Source: Lachnospiraceae bacterium NC2004
Lineage (GTDB): Bacteria; Bacillota; Clostridia; Lachnospirales; Lachnospiraceae
Assembly: GCA_000621905.1 (NCBI GenBank)
Contig: JHXB01000002.1
Location: 124,001-188,000 of the forward strand
Length of the DNA: 64,000 nucleotides
Direction of reading: 5' to 3'
The position numbers were made by a program, and so were the translations under genes. Of this stretch, positions 16,970 to 25,430 are shown in pieces (the first letter of the stretch is position 1; the number at the start of each line of letters is the position of its first letter). The notes below the pieces were generated by a model that saw nothing but the letters and a program-made list of their open reading frames with translations, was not told the DNA's origin and did no database searches.

Positions 16970-17677
16970 ATGAATAGAGTGAAGAATCTTTTGATGTTTA
17001 TTATACCGGCGGGAGTAATTTCGATTCTTTTATACGATTCGCTTCTGGCTGTTCTTCCACTTTTTATACTGTACCCCGGATTTATAAAACTGATAAAAAA
17101 GTCAGAGTATAAAAAACGCGACTATAAAATCTCAAAGGAATTCATAGTGTTTTTAACTTCTATGAGTGGCGCGCTAAATGCAGGGTATGCTCTTGAAAAT
17201 ACATTAGAGATTATAAGAGACGATCTTATAAAAGAGTTCTTATCTGACAGTATTTTGGCAAATGAATGTGACAGAGCAATTAATATGATAAGCCTCAAAA
17301 TGAGTTTTAACAATGTCATGTATGATATGGCAAAAGAGCTTTCTAACAAGGATATAGATACATTTGCAGAAGTACTTTCAATATCTAAAAATGTTGGCGG
17401 TGACTTGATAGAGATGATTGATTTAACTATAAATCAAGTGAAAGACAGAATCGAGACTAACGAAGATATAGCCGTTTTAGTCTCTGCTAAAAAACTTGAA
17501 AAGAACATTATGCTGATGGTGCCATTTTTTATGATAACGTTTCTTAGGATGTCTAATCCGGGATATTTAGATCCACTTTATAAGAACGCATTTGGAATTA
17601 TAGTCATGAGTGTATGTTTGGTTGTTATTATCATTTGCTATATTATCTCTGAAAAGATTGTAGATATAAAGGTTTAG
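16970..17677 (+). CDS. tadB: Tad inner-membrane platform protein TadB
   Basis: A 235-aa type II secretion F-domain protein with membrane helices near the N-terminus (about 8-38) and at the C-terminus (about 175-195, 208-228). The cytoplasmic F domain contains EFIVFLTSMSGALNAGYALENTLE. It is predicted to form the assembly platform with the TadC-like protein and TadA. The gap to tadA is 8 bp and to the next gene 10 bp. The stop is TAG. Confidence 0.88.
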   Translation: MNRVKNLLMFIIPAGVISILLYDSLLAVLPLFILYPGFIKLIKKSEYKKRDYKISKEFIVFLTSMSGALNAGYALENTLEIIRDDLIKEFLSDSILANECDRAINMISLKMSFNNVMYDMAKELSNKDIDTFAEVLSISKNVGGDLIEMIDLTINQVKDRIETNEDIAVLVSAKKLEKNIMLMVPFFMITFLRMSNPGYLDPLYKNAFGIIVMSVCLVVIIICYIISEKIVDIKV

Positions 17678-17687
17678 GGAGAATGAG

Positions 17688-19055
17688 ATGTATCTGGTTA
17701 TATATGTTTTAACTATGATTATATGTGGTGTTTTATATGTCGTAAGTCCTAAAAAGCTGTTTGCTCGTTTTGAAAATACACTTAAGAATAACAGTATACT
17801 GCTTAAGAAAAAGCACTTGATATCGGTTGAAAATGACAGAGATATTTATAACTGGTGGGAAGATAAAGTTATCCGGATTATTAGTCTAAGTCTTTTGTTT
17901 GTCATGGCTATAAGTCTCGTTGGAATAGCAGATATTTTAGTTAATGGCAAAAGGGACGGTGGAGAGATAGCTATCAATCGTCCGTCTGAAGATGAGGATG
18001 ATATTGATGTTTCACTAAGCGCATTATATCAGGATGAAACAACTGAGAATATTAATGTGACAATATCTAAGAGAGAGTATACATCTAAAGAGCTTGATGA
18101 TTTTTTTGAGGATGGTTTTGACGCAGGTTTTAAAGAGGCACTAGGGTCAAATGAAGATTATGACAGGATTGATTCATCTCTTAATCTGATTAAACATTTG
18201 CCTGATAATCCGCTTAATGTCGAGTGGCAGATTGAACCTGATGATGTGTTTGATCAGAGCGGAGAACTTGTAAAAGAGATTGATAAAGAGATTGTTGGAG
18301 AAGTCACATTAAAACTTAAATATGGTGATGATATAAGAATCAGAACCAAGAAAATGATTGTTTATCCGAAGGTTTTAAATAAGAGTGAAATAAGGAGTAA
18401 GAATCTTAAAGATGCGATAGGAAAGATTAACGAAGATAACCCTTCAGAAAATGTAGTGAAGATACCAAGGATTATTGACGGGACTTTGTTAAATGATGTC
18501 GAAGATAAAGATACGTCTTATGTGTTTATATTCCTTATAGTTCTCGTACCTGTACTTTTATACATGAAGGAGAAGCAGGAGTTAAGCAAGCTGGTAAAGG
18601 AAAGAGAGAGTAAACTGTTAGAAGAATATGCGGAATTCATAAGTAAATTAGTACTTTATCTAAAAGCAGGAGGAACTATTAAAGGATCGTTTGCCAGAAT
18701 GGTGGACAACACTCATGACGAAGATGACCCGTTGTATATCGAGATAAATGCAATGGTAAACGAGATTAATTCCGGAGTATCCGAAAATGTCAGCTACGAG
18801 AGATTGTCTAAGAGACTTAATTTGCCATGCTATGTAAGGTTGATGAATCTTTTGATTCAGAATCATTCAAAAGGAAGCAGAAGGCTTCTTGATATGTTAA
18901 AAGCCGAAAGGGCGACTGCTCTAAAAGAGCAGAGAGATTACGCCAAGAAGAAAGGTGAGGAAGCATCGACTAAGCTTCTTTTTCCTATGATAATCCTTCT
19001 TGTTGTTTCAATGGTAATAATAATGGTTCCTGCGATTCTTTCGTTTGGAATATAA
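17688..19055 (+). CDS. TadC-like platform protein with a large extracytoplasmic insertion
   Basis: A 455-aa protein. Its C-terminal 150 residues carry the F domain (EYAEFISKLVLYLKAGGTIKGSFARM, then MLKAERATALKEQRDYAKKKGEEASTK) and a final helix, as in TadC. Unlike usual TadC it begins with a helix (1-19) and a second helix (about 67-88). An acidic ectodomain of about 180 residues (about 92-272) precedes a third helix (about 280-298). The ectodomain function is unknown; it may contact the pilus or cell wall. It is translationally close to tadB. Confidence 0.82.
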   Translation: MYLVIYVLTMIICGVLYVVSPKKLFARFENTLKNNSILLKKKHLISVENDRDIYNWWEDKVIRIISLSLLFVMAISLVGIADILVNGKRDGGEIAINRPSEDEDDIDVSLSALYQDETTENINVTISKREYTSKELDDFFEDGFDAGFKEALGSNEDYDRIDSSLNLIKHLPDNPLNVEWQIEPDDVFDQSGELVKEIDKEIVGEVTLKLKYGDDIRIRTKKMIVYPKVLNKSEIRSKNLKDAIGKINEDNPSENVVKIPRIIDGTLLNDVEDKDTSYVFIFLIVLVPVLLYMKEKQELSKLVKERESKLLEEYAEFISKLVLYLKAGGTIKGSFARMVDNTHDEDDPLYIEINAMVNEINSGVSENVSYERLSKRLNLPCYVRLMNLLIQNHSKGSRRLLDMLKAERATALKEQRDYAKKKGEEASTKLLFPMIILLVVSMVIIMVPAILSFGI

Positions 19056-19110
19056 ATGGCAGGTTAGTAACATTTGACATCTGTCAAATAACAAGAAAGG
19101 AGGAAGGATA

Positions 19111-19305
19111 ATGCCGGGTTCGATTAAGAGTTTGGTGAACTCTTTTTGTGCAGAAGAAGACGGAATGGGAGTTGTTGAAGTGATTCTGATAATCGTTGTT
19201 TTGATATCTCTTGTGATTATTTTTAAATCACAGATAACATCACTTGTTAATTCCATTATGTCGAGCATAAAAAAGGACGCGGAAGGCGTCTATAAAGGTT
19301 CATGA
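19111..19305 (+). CDS. Flp-type major pilin
   Basis: A 64-aa class III prepilin-like protein. A short charged leader is followed by EEDGMGVVEVILIIVVLISLVIIF, with cleavage expected after the Gly before VVEV so that the conserved Glu sits near mature position 3-5. AAGGAGGAAGG precedes the ATG. The location between platform genes and pseudopilins supports its role as the fibre subunit. Confidence 0.87.
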   Translation: MPGSIKSLVNSFCAEEDGMGVVEVILIIVVLISLVIIFKSQITSLVNSIMSSIKKDAEGVYKGS

Positions 19306-19373
19306 TAACAGGGATATAAGCGAGCTCATATTCAAAACCGGCAAGTCAAAGCATAGAGCTAAGGAGGCGAAAT

Positions 19374-20888
19374 ATGCGAACAATAATATACAAATTAAAT
19401 TACATAAATAACAAAGGCAATATTACCGTCATGCTTAGCCTCATGCTTTCTGCCATTCTTATCTTTATGTTGACGGTGTGTGAAGGGATGCATATTTATT
19501 TGCAAAAGAGCAGATTGTCGAGGAGTGTGGTGATTTCCGGGGAGTCGACGATGGCAGATTACAATAGATTCTTATGGGATAATTACGGGGTTCTTGCACT
19601 TGATGAGGGATACGGAACAGATAATTATAACGCACTTCCTTTAAGATATAACGAGTATATGCTTGAACAGGTTCCGGAATATAGCACCTTTAAAACAGCG
19701 CTTAACAGGTATTTGATTGATGAGGTAAATGTCGAGGACAGAAGGTATCTCGTTGATGATCCCGAATACATGCTTAATGAGATAAGGGAGCTTATGAAAT
19801 ATCAGGTTGCAGCTGACGGAATTGAGAAGATTATCGATGTAAAGGATAAGGACAATGAAGAGGACATAAAAAAGGCTAGAGAAGATGTTAAGGAAAGCAA
19901 GAAAAAGCAGGATGAGTGGAAAGAAGATGATAAAGATAAAGAGGAGGAGTCTCCGGCTAAAGAAGAGGAAGTAAAAGATCCCAGAAAAGAATTCCAAAAG
20001 ATTCTTGATAAAGGAGTGTTAGCTCTAGTTATAGGGGAGAATAGCGTCTCAGATAAGGATTATGGGTTAAGGGATATATTTGATGATGAGAGTGTTATAG
20101 ATAAGAGTAAGTCTAAAGACAAGAAGATCAAATTTGAAGATGCAGATGAACTTAGCGATATGCTTGACAGCCATAAACTTAACAAGAAAGGTAACGATCT
20201 AACTAATCTTGCACTTACGATTCAATACTCTAAGGACTATTTTGGTCATTATGAGCTTGATGGTAGTTCAGACGCAATGTGTCAGATGGAGTATCTTATC
20301 TGTGGTAAAGAAAATGATGCTGCCAATCTAAAATCAACTGTTGACAGGATTGTGGCACTTAGATTTCCAGCTAATTATCTTTATGTTGTAAAGAGTGTCG
20401 AGCATAACACTGAGGCTCGTGAGTTGGCAACAGCTTTGGTGGGTGCCACAGGGAATGTAGGACTTATAGAAGTTGTGACATATCTTCTTCTTGGAGTTTT
20501 GGCATACTCAGAGACTATAATAGATGTAAGAAGTCTCTTAAAAGGAGGCAAGGTACCTTTAGTTCATAACAAAGAAACTTTTAAACTTAATTTTAAGAAT
20601 TTTATATCAACGCTTATCAGCAAGGCGGATAACGTTAATAGTGTTAAGGTCGGTATGGATTATGAAGATTATCTTACTCTTATGATGATTACAATGCCCG
20701 ACTCTAATCTTAAGTACAAAAGAATGCTTACTCTTATGGATGCTTTGGGTAGACAGGATGATCCTGGTTTTTCTATAAATCGGATGCTTTTTTCTTACAA
20801 GGTAAATGTTAAAGCGTCGCCGGTTTACGTGTTTCCCAATGTAATACCTGACACTTCATATTCATTTGAAAGGGTTATATCTTACTGA
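19374..20888 (+). CDS. Tad-locus membrane-anchored protein (DUF5702-like)
   Basis: A 504-aa protein with an N-terminal pilin-like helix (NITVMLSLMLSAILIFMLTVCEGMHIY, about 16-42) and a large extracytoplasmic region. That region carries a Lys/Glu-rich segment (about 165-205) and a further hydrophobic stretch near residue 360-385. It matches what I recall as DUF5702, typical of Gram-positive Tad loci and possibly a TadG-like minor pilin or tip protein; the number is from memory. AAGGAGG fixes the start. Confidence 0.75.
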   Translation: MRTIIYKLNYINNKGNITVMLSLMLSAILIFMLTVCEGMHIYLQKSRLSRSVVISGESTMADYNRFLWDNYGVLALDEGYGTDNYNALPLRYNEYMLEQVPEYSTFKTALNRYLIDEVNVEDRRYLVDDPEYMLNEIRELMKYQVAADGIEKIIDVKDKDNEEDIKKAREDVKESKKKQDEWKEDDKDKEEESPAKEEEVKDPRKEFQKILDKGVLALVIGENSVSDKDYGLRDIFDDESVIDKSKSKDKKIKFEDADELSDMLDSHKLNKKGNDLTNLALTIQYSKDYFGHYELDGSSDAMCQMEYLICGKENDAANLKSTVDRIVALRFPANYLYVVKSVEHNTEARELATALVGATGNVGLIEVVTYLLLGVLAYSETIIDVRSLLKGGKVPLVHNKETFKLNFKNFISTLISKADNVNSVKVGMDYEDYLTLMMITMPDSNLKYKRMLTLMDALGRQDDPGFSINRMLFSYKVNVKASPVYVFPNVIPDTSYSFERVISY

Positions 20889-20908
20889 TGAGAAGGGGGC
20901 TTTTAGTG

Positions 20909-21736
20909 ATGTTTTTATTGATTGATACAGGCGTCATAGTTAATATGTGTTACATCCTTTCAAGGTATCTAAAAAAATATGCTCTCCAGGCACAAAGCAC
21001 AATAAAAACATCGCTAAGAGCCTCCGATAAAGGCTCTGTAACATTAGAAGCAGCTCTAATCTCGCCGATTGTATTATTTGTCCTATATGGGTTTATTATA
21101 CTTGGACAATTGATTTATGTTGATGATGAGGTGAGTAAAGGTATCAACGAAACTTGCAGGTATATTGCTAAAGATGCCTATGACAAGGAGGATTATAATC
21201 CGTCTGTTATCACCCTTTTGAAGTTCAGAGAATACGTTGACGAGAACAAGCTTGCTATGGTTGATGGTGGTGTATCGGGCGTCCTTATCTCGTGTAAAAA
21301 ATCAGACGACGATATTTTACATCTTAATGCCTCTTACAAGGTTCACATCAAACTTCCCTTAATCGGTAACTACTCTTTTAACATGACCGATACATCAGCC
21401 GTGAGACCATTTGACGGATATGACCCTGATAAAGTAGGAGATGAAGATGAATATGTCTATGTCGCCGAGACGGGCGGAGTTTATCACACTGATATGAACT
21501 GCACTTACATAACTGTCAGGATAGTTGATAAAGATGACGCGTCTTTAAAGGGCAAAACATATTGCCATCATTGTAAGAATCACCATGCTTCCGGGAAGTA
21601 TGTAACTGTTTCAGGAAGTAAGATACATAAAGACATAAATTGTAGTTCGCTAAAAAGAACGGTACATTTAGTTAAGAAGAGTGAGATAAAAGGACTGCCA
21701 CTGTGTAGCAAATGTGCGGGAGGTGTTAAGCATTAA
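20909..21736 (+). CDS. TadE-like pseudopilin with C-terminal cysteine modules
   Basis: A 275-aa protein. A short N-terminal hydrophobic segment precedes a TadE-type helix (KGSVTLEAALISPIVLFVLYGF) with the conserved Glu, then an extracytoplasmic domain. The C-terminal 85 residues hold two similar modules of the form Y/I-H-x-D-x-N-C ... C-x-x-C (YHTDMNC/CHHC and IHKDINC/CSKC), suggesting zinc or disulfide sites. ATG 20909 is preferred because AAGGGGG lies nine bases upstream; the alternative ATG 20888 overlaps the preceding stop but has a poor site. Confidence 0.75.
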   Translation: MFLLIDTGVIVNMCYILSRYLKKYALQAQSTIKTSLRASDKGSVTLEAALISPIVLFVLYGFIILGQLIYVDDEVSKGINETCRYIAKDAYDKEDYNPSVITLLKFREYVDENKLAMVDGGVSGVLISCKKSDDDILHLNASYKVHIKLPLIGNYSFNMTDTSAVRPFDGYDPDKVGDEDEYVYVAETGGVYHTDMNCTYITVRIVDKDDASLKGKTYCHHCKNHHASGKYVTVSGSKIHKDINCSSLKRTVHLVKKSEIKGLPLCSKCAGGVKH

Positions 21737-22226
21737 TACTATAGAAACTGCAATGATTGTGCCGATGATTTTCTTAATAATATTTGCAATGTTTGAGGTG
21801 TCATTTTTCTATCTGGACATGGCAAAAGTAAGCTCCTATGTATCAAATGCTTCATCATACATAAGCCTATCAACAGGTAAAACTGAGGATGAAGTTATAG
21901 GAGATTATGATATCGAAGAAAGAAATAATCTACCTCTTTATGACATCGATTATATTGAAGACGAGATGAGACTATCTGACAGGGTGGATAAGGAGCTTGA
22001 TGGTAAGCTTCTTCTTTTAAAACCCACTAGATTAGAGACAGAGATTACAGGCGGAAAGGTTGTTTATAAAGGAGATTATAAGGCGAGTCATCCGCTTTTT
22101 GAACGGTTTAATGTAAGCTCGTTTAAGTACAGTTTAAATCTTACAGTTGAGTTAGGTGACTATTCTAATGATATCAGAAAGAAGAAGGTTTTAAAGAAAC
22201 TAAAGGAGTTAAAGAAGAATGAGTGA
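21714..22226 (+). CDS. TadE-like pseudopilin
   Basis: A protein of up to 170 aa with an N-terminal pseudopilin helix (NTIETAMIVPMIFLIIFAMFEV) carrying the TadE Glu, then a short charged extracytoplasmic domain. The start is uncertain. GTG 21714 and GTG 21723 overlap the previous gene, while the GGGAGG at 21718-21723 would place initiation at the non-standard ATT 21732. It overlaps the previous gene by about 20 bp and the next by 8 bp, so expression is probably translationally coupled. Confidence 0.78.
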   Translation: MREVLSINTIETAMIVPMIFLIIFAMFEVSFFYLDMAKVSSYVSNASSYISLSTGKTEDEVIGDYDIEERNNLPLYDIDYIEDEMRLSDRVDKELDGKLLLLKPTRLETEITGGKVVYKGDYKASHPLFERFNVSSFKYSLNLTVELGDYSNDIRKKKVLKKLKELKKNE

Positions 22227-23004
22227 GACATATAAGGTAACTAACATGCGTGACGGATTTCTTGACTATGTGCGTGTTGAAGGCGTCGACTATTCTGGCA
22301 ATTACGAGTTAAAGATTATGCTTTCTAATGAGATCAAAGGACTTTTAAAAGTTAAGAATACGCAGGATGAAATCAGATATATCATTAACGGTTATGTTGA
22401 TTTTAAGACGGCTTTTAAAAGGAGTGCCAATGTAAGCGGGTTGATTTCATTTGTCTATAAAAGGATGATTGAGGTTCTCAAAAACATTGAGGATTACACG
22501 CTAAAACCAGAGGGGATATTAATATCACCGGGTACTGTCTTTGTAAATGAAGATACGAGTGAAGTTGCCTTTATATATGTTCCCGGAGCGAATTTTAAAG
22601 TTAAGGAGGACTTTATAAGTTTTACCGAATATATTATGAAGAACATGAATCACATGGATGACGAGGCTGTGTTAATTGGGTATGGAATATACTCTATAAT
22701 CAGACAGGAACACTATGAAATCAACGATGTAGCCCGGTTTATAGACGAGCACAGTAAGAAGAAACAGGTCAGGTTAAAAACTGAGATAGTCTCTGATGAT
22801 AAAAGCAATAAAGAAACAGATGATGCTATTAAGGTGGAAGTAAATAAGACTAGGAATGTTACAAGAAAGAAAATGCTCAATCTAAAAGAATTAATTAAGG
22901 TGGCGACAGAGGATAAACATAAACTAAGGCAAATGATTATTGTGACAGGAACCTTCGTTGCTGTTGCCGTACTTACAGCTTTAGATATCGCATCGGGATT
23001 ATAA
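22219..23004 (+). CDS. Tad-locus protein with C-terminal membrane helix (DUF6382-like)
   Basis: A 261-aa protein. Its N-terminal 190 residues (YELKIMLSNEIKGLLKVKN..., then YTLKPEGILISPGTVFVN) resemble the DUF6382 domain that, in many Clostridia, precedes an FHA domain near Tad genes (family number from memory). Here no FHA domain follows: the protein ends after a basic linker and one membrane helix (about 238-256). It may be a truncated or alternative form. It is the last gene of the Tad operon and is followed by a strong terminator. Confidence 0.7.
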   Translation: MSETYKVTNMRDGFLDYVRVEGVDYSGNYELKIMLSNEIKGLLKVKNTQDEIRYIINGYVDFKTAFKRSANVSGLISFVYKRMIEVLKNIEDYTLKPEGILISPGTVFVNEDTSEVAFIYVPGANFKVKEDFISFTEYIMKNMNHMDDEAVLIGYGIYSIIRQEHYEINDVARFIDEHSKKKQVRLKTEIVSDDKSNKETDDAIKVEVNKTRNVTRKKMLNLKELIKVATEDKHKLRQMIIVTGTFVAVAVLTALDIASGL

Positions 23005-23050
23005 AATATCACAGGTATTCGGGATTATACTCGATTTACCTGTGATATTT
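23005..23050 (+). terminator. Terminator of the Tad operon
   Basis: A 13-bp perfect stem (AATATCACAGGTA / TACCTGTGATATT) with a 19-nt loop, followed by a short T-run. Confidence 0.85.
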
Positions 23051-23059
23051 TGGTATAAT
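23051..23059 (+). promoter_or_regulatory. Extended -10 promoter of the rhomboid gene
   Basis: TGGTATAAT (TGN plus consensus TATAAT) lies right after the Tad terminator and 43 bp before the rhomboid start. No good -35 is seen at normal spacing. Confidence 0.5.
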
Positions 23060-23102
23060 TGGAATAATATGAACACTTAAATCATAGAATCGAGGAATAG
23101 AC

Positions 23103-24155
23103 ATGGTCAACGCTTTACAAGACTTCTTTCAAAGAGAAGGCTTTAGGGGAATAGGATATAGCGGCGGAGTAGCATTTTACAAAATGTATGATGATGAGAT
23201 GCTTATAGTGCAGCTTGTGGCTCAAGAGACGATAGCTTTATTAGACGCCGATAAGCTCATGAAGCAGAGGACGGAATTTGAAAACACCATGAGAATGAAT
23301 AACAATATAATGCTTCCTATGAGATTCCTTACTCTTGTGTGTATAGACAGCGAGCCGAGTGAGTATTTTAAGGATTTGTCTGCTAATATACCGGGCTTTT
23401 GGATGGCATCTGTTAAGAGGGAAGAGCTTATAGTGTACGAGAATCAAAGCCTCAACTATCATGGCCTCTACGACGATATTAATGACTTCTTGTCATCCGG
23501 AGTTATAAAGGAGATCAGGACAAGCAATCTAAAAATGATTAAAGAGAATGCGCAGCCCGTTACACTAAGTCTGCTTGTTCTTAATATAATAATCTATCTT
23601 TATGCGACTGTTCATGGTGATGTTATGAGCGCTAACTATATGTTTAGCATAGGCGCTATTACCTGGGATTCGATATTGGTGGATCACCAGTATTTCAGAC
23701 TTGTCACATCGGCATTTTTGCACTATGGATTTGAACATCTGTCGAGTAATATGGTATCCCTTTTGGGTCTTGGAATAATGCTAGAGAAACGTATCGGGCA
23801 TGTCAGATTCTTCATTTTATACGCTCTCTCCGCAATTCTTGCAAATGTTACTTCGGTCTACGTGTCGTACCTTAAAAGCCAGGTTACTCCTGACTATTAT
23901 GCAGTTTCTGCCGGGGCGTCGGGGGCGATATTCGGAGTGATTGGCGGACTTATTGGAGTTGTTATTCTAAAGAAACGCTGGGCGAAGAACAGAGCTGATT
24001 TTATAGACATCAGTTTAAAGAGTATATTAGTCATGGCATTCTTTTCTGTATTTGCAGGATTCTCAAGTGGAGGAATAGACAATGCCGCACATGTCGGCGG
24101 ACTTATATCGGGCTTCATAATTGCTCTTTTACTTGCGATTAAACCGCAAATGTAA
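23103..24155 (+). CDS. Rhomboid-family intramembrane serine protease
   Basis: A 350-aa protein. Residues 1-145 are a soluble N-terminal domain without a recognised family. Six or seven membrane helices follow (about 152-345), with the rhomboid fingerprints HYGFEHLSSNM, GASGAIFG (catalytic Ser273) and NAAHVGGL (catalytic His330). It cleaves transmembrane proteins within the bilayer; the substrate is unknown. A single gene between the Tad operon and the dnaX cluster. Confidence 0.93.
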   Translation: MVNALQDFFQREGFRGIGYSGGVAFYKMYDDEMLIVQLVAQETIALLDADKLMKQRTEFENTMRMNNNIMLPMRFLTLVCIDSEPSEYFKDLSANIPGFWMASVKREELIVYENQSLNYHGLYDDINDFLSSGVIKEIRTSNLKMIKENAQPVTLSLLVLNIIIYLYATVHGDVMSANYMFSIGAITWDSILVDHQYFRLVTSAFLHYGFEHLSSNMVSLLGLGIMLEKRIGHVRFFILYALSAILANVTSVYVSYLKSQVTPDYYAVSAGASGAIFGVIGGLIGVVILKKRWAKNRADFIDISLKSILVMAFFSVFAGFSSGGIDNAAHVGGLISGFIIALLLAIKPQM

Positions 24156-24203
24156 TAAAATAGTATAGATATGTAAAAACTTCATCTTTGAAGGGAGATT
24201 CCT

Positions 24204-25418
24204 ATGAAGATTACTATTGTTTACGGAGGACGCGGACTTATCGAGGATCCTACGTTATATGTTATAGAGAAAGTACACGAGGTCTTGGACGAGCTTAGAG
24301 TCAAGACTGAGAGGATTAACCTCTACGAGGAGAGAAATGTAATATCCACAATGCCTGCATCCCTTAAGGATTCAGATGCGATTATTCTTGCATGCTCACT
24401 TGAGTGGTTTGGAATGGGCGGATATATGCAGGAGTTTCTTGATGCATGCTGGTTATACGGCGACAAGGACAAGATCAATACAATGTATATGATGCCGGTT
24501 GTTCTTTCAACAACCACAGGCGAGAAGGATGTCTTGGTGTCTTTAGAGAAGGCGTGGGAGGTCTTAGGTGGTAAGGTTGCTGACGGAATATGCGCTTATG
24601 TTGACGATCCTGTCAATTTTGAAATGAACAGAGATTACGCCAAGATGATAGAGAAGAAGACGGAAGGCTTATATAGAACAGTCAATCAGAAGGTAGCTAC
24701 ATTTCCTTCGTCAAGCACTGTTATAAGAAACAAGGTCCAGAAGGCCAAGTCTTTAGAACTCACTCCTCAGGAGAGTGAGCAGCTCTCTAAATTTGTCTCT
24801 GATGATGCTTATGTCAAGAGACAGAAAGAGGATATCGAGGAGCTTGCTGCAATGTTTAAGGGAATGCTCGACTCCGGTGAAGATATCGAGACAGATATTT
24901 CATCAGATGCGATGGACTTAAGCGATAACTATACTCCTGCTAAGAGGGAGACCAAGAAGAAAAGCAGAAGGATAGAACAGGATTCCGTTATGGAGGAAGT
25001 GGTGTCTAAGAAGAGTGTAGAGGTCAAGGAAGTTGTTAATGAAGAGCTTCCGGACACTAAGCCTAAGTCAAGACAGACTTCCAACAGGCAGAAAGTTAAG
25101 GCACAGATGATTCCTAAGTCGTTCAAAGACAGATTTATGAAGAATTATCATCCTGAAGCCGGATTTAGTGCGGTTTATATTATAACGGTTACCGATAAGG
25201 ATCAGAGTATGCGTATAGCGGTTACTCCTTCAGAATGTAGCGTTTCTGCTACGACAGAGGAGAAGGGCGATGTTGTTATGAGAGTTTCAACTGCTGTATT
25301 AAATCGCATAACCATAGGTGAGATGACCTTCCAGCGCGCATTTATGAGCGGTGATATGAAGGTTAAGGGCGACTTTAAGACCTTAAGAACCATGGACCAA
25401 TTATTCAAGTTTTCATAA
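24204..25418 (+). CDS. Flavodoxin-like/SCP2 sterol-carrier fusion protein
   Basis: A 404-aa soluble protein. Residues 1-160 resemble flavodoxin/NADPH-FMN reductase folds (KITIVYGGRG, SDAIILACSLEWFGMGGYMQEFLDAC, MMPVVLSTTTGE). A charged linker follows (about 200-300), then a C-terminal SCP-2-type lipid-binding domain (about 305-404; AVTPSECSVSATTEEKGDVVMRVST, AFMSGDMKVKGDFKTL). The fusion suggests redox chemistry on or near a hydrophobic ligand, which is inference. AAGGGAG precedes the ATG, and dnaX starts 12 bp downstream. Confidence 0.8.
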   Translation: MKITIVYGGRGLIEDPTLYVIEKVHEVLDELRVKTERINLYEERNVISTMPASLKDSDAIILACSLEWFGMGGYMQEFLDACWLYGDKDKINTMYMMPVVLSTTTGEKDVLVSLEKAWEVLGGKVADGICAYVDDPVNFEMNRDYAKMIEKKTEGLYRTVNQKVATFPSSSTVIRNKVQKAKSLELTPQESEQLSKFVSDDAYVKRQKEDIEELAAMFKGMLDSGEDIETDISSDAMDLSDNYTPAKRETKKKSRRIEQDSVMEEVVSKKSVEVKEVVNEELPDTKPKSRQTSNRQKVKAQMIPKSFKDRFMKNYHPEAGFSAVYIITVTDKDQSMRIAVTPSECSVSATTEEKGDVVMRVSTAVLNRITIGEMTFQRAFMSGDMKVKGDFKTLRTMDQLFKFS

Positions 25419-25430
25419 AGAGGTATTACT

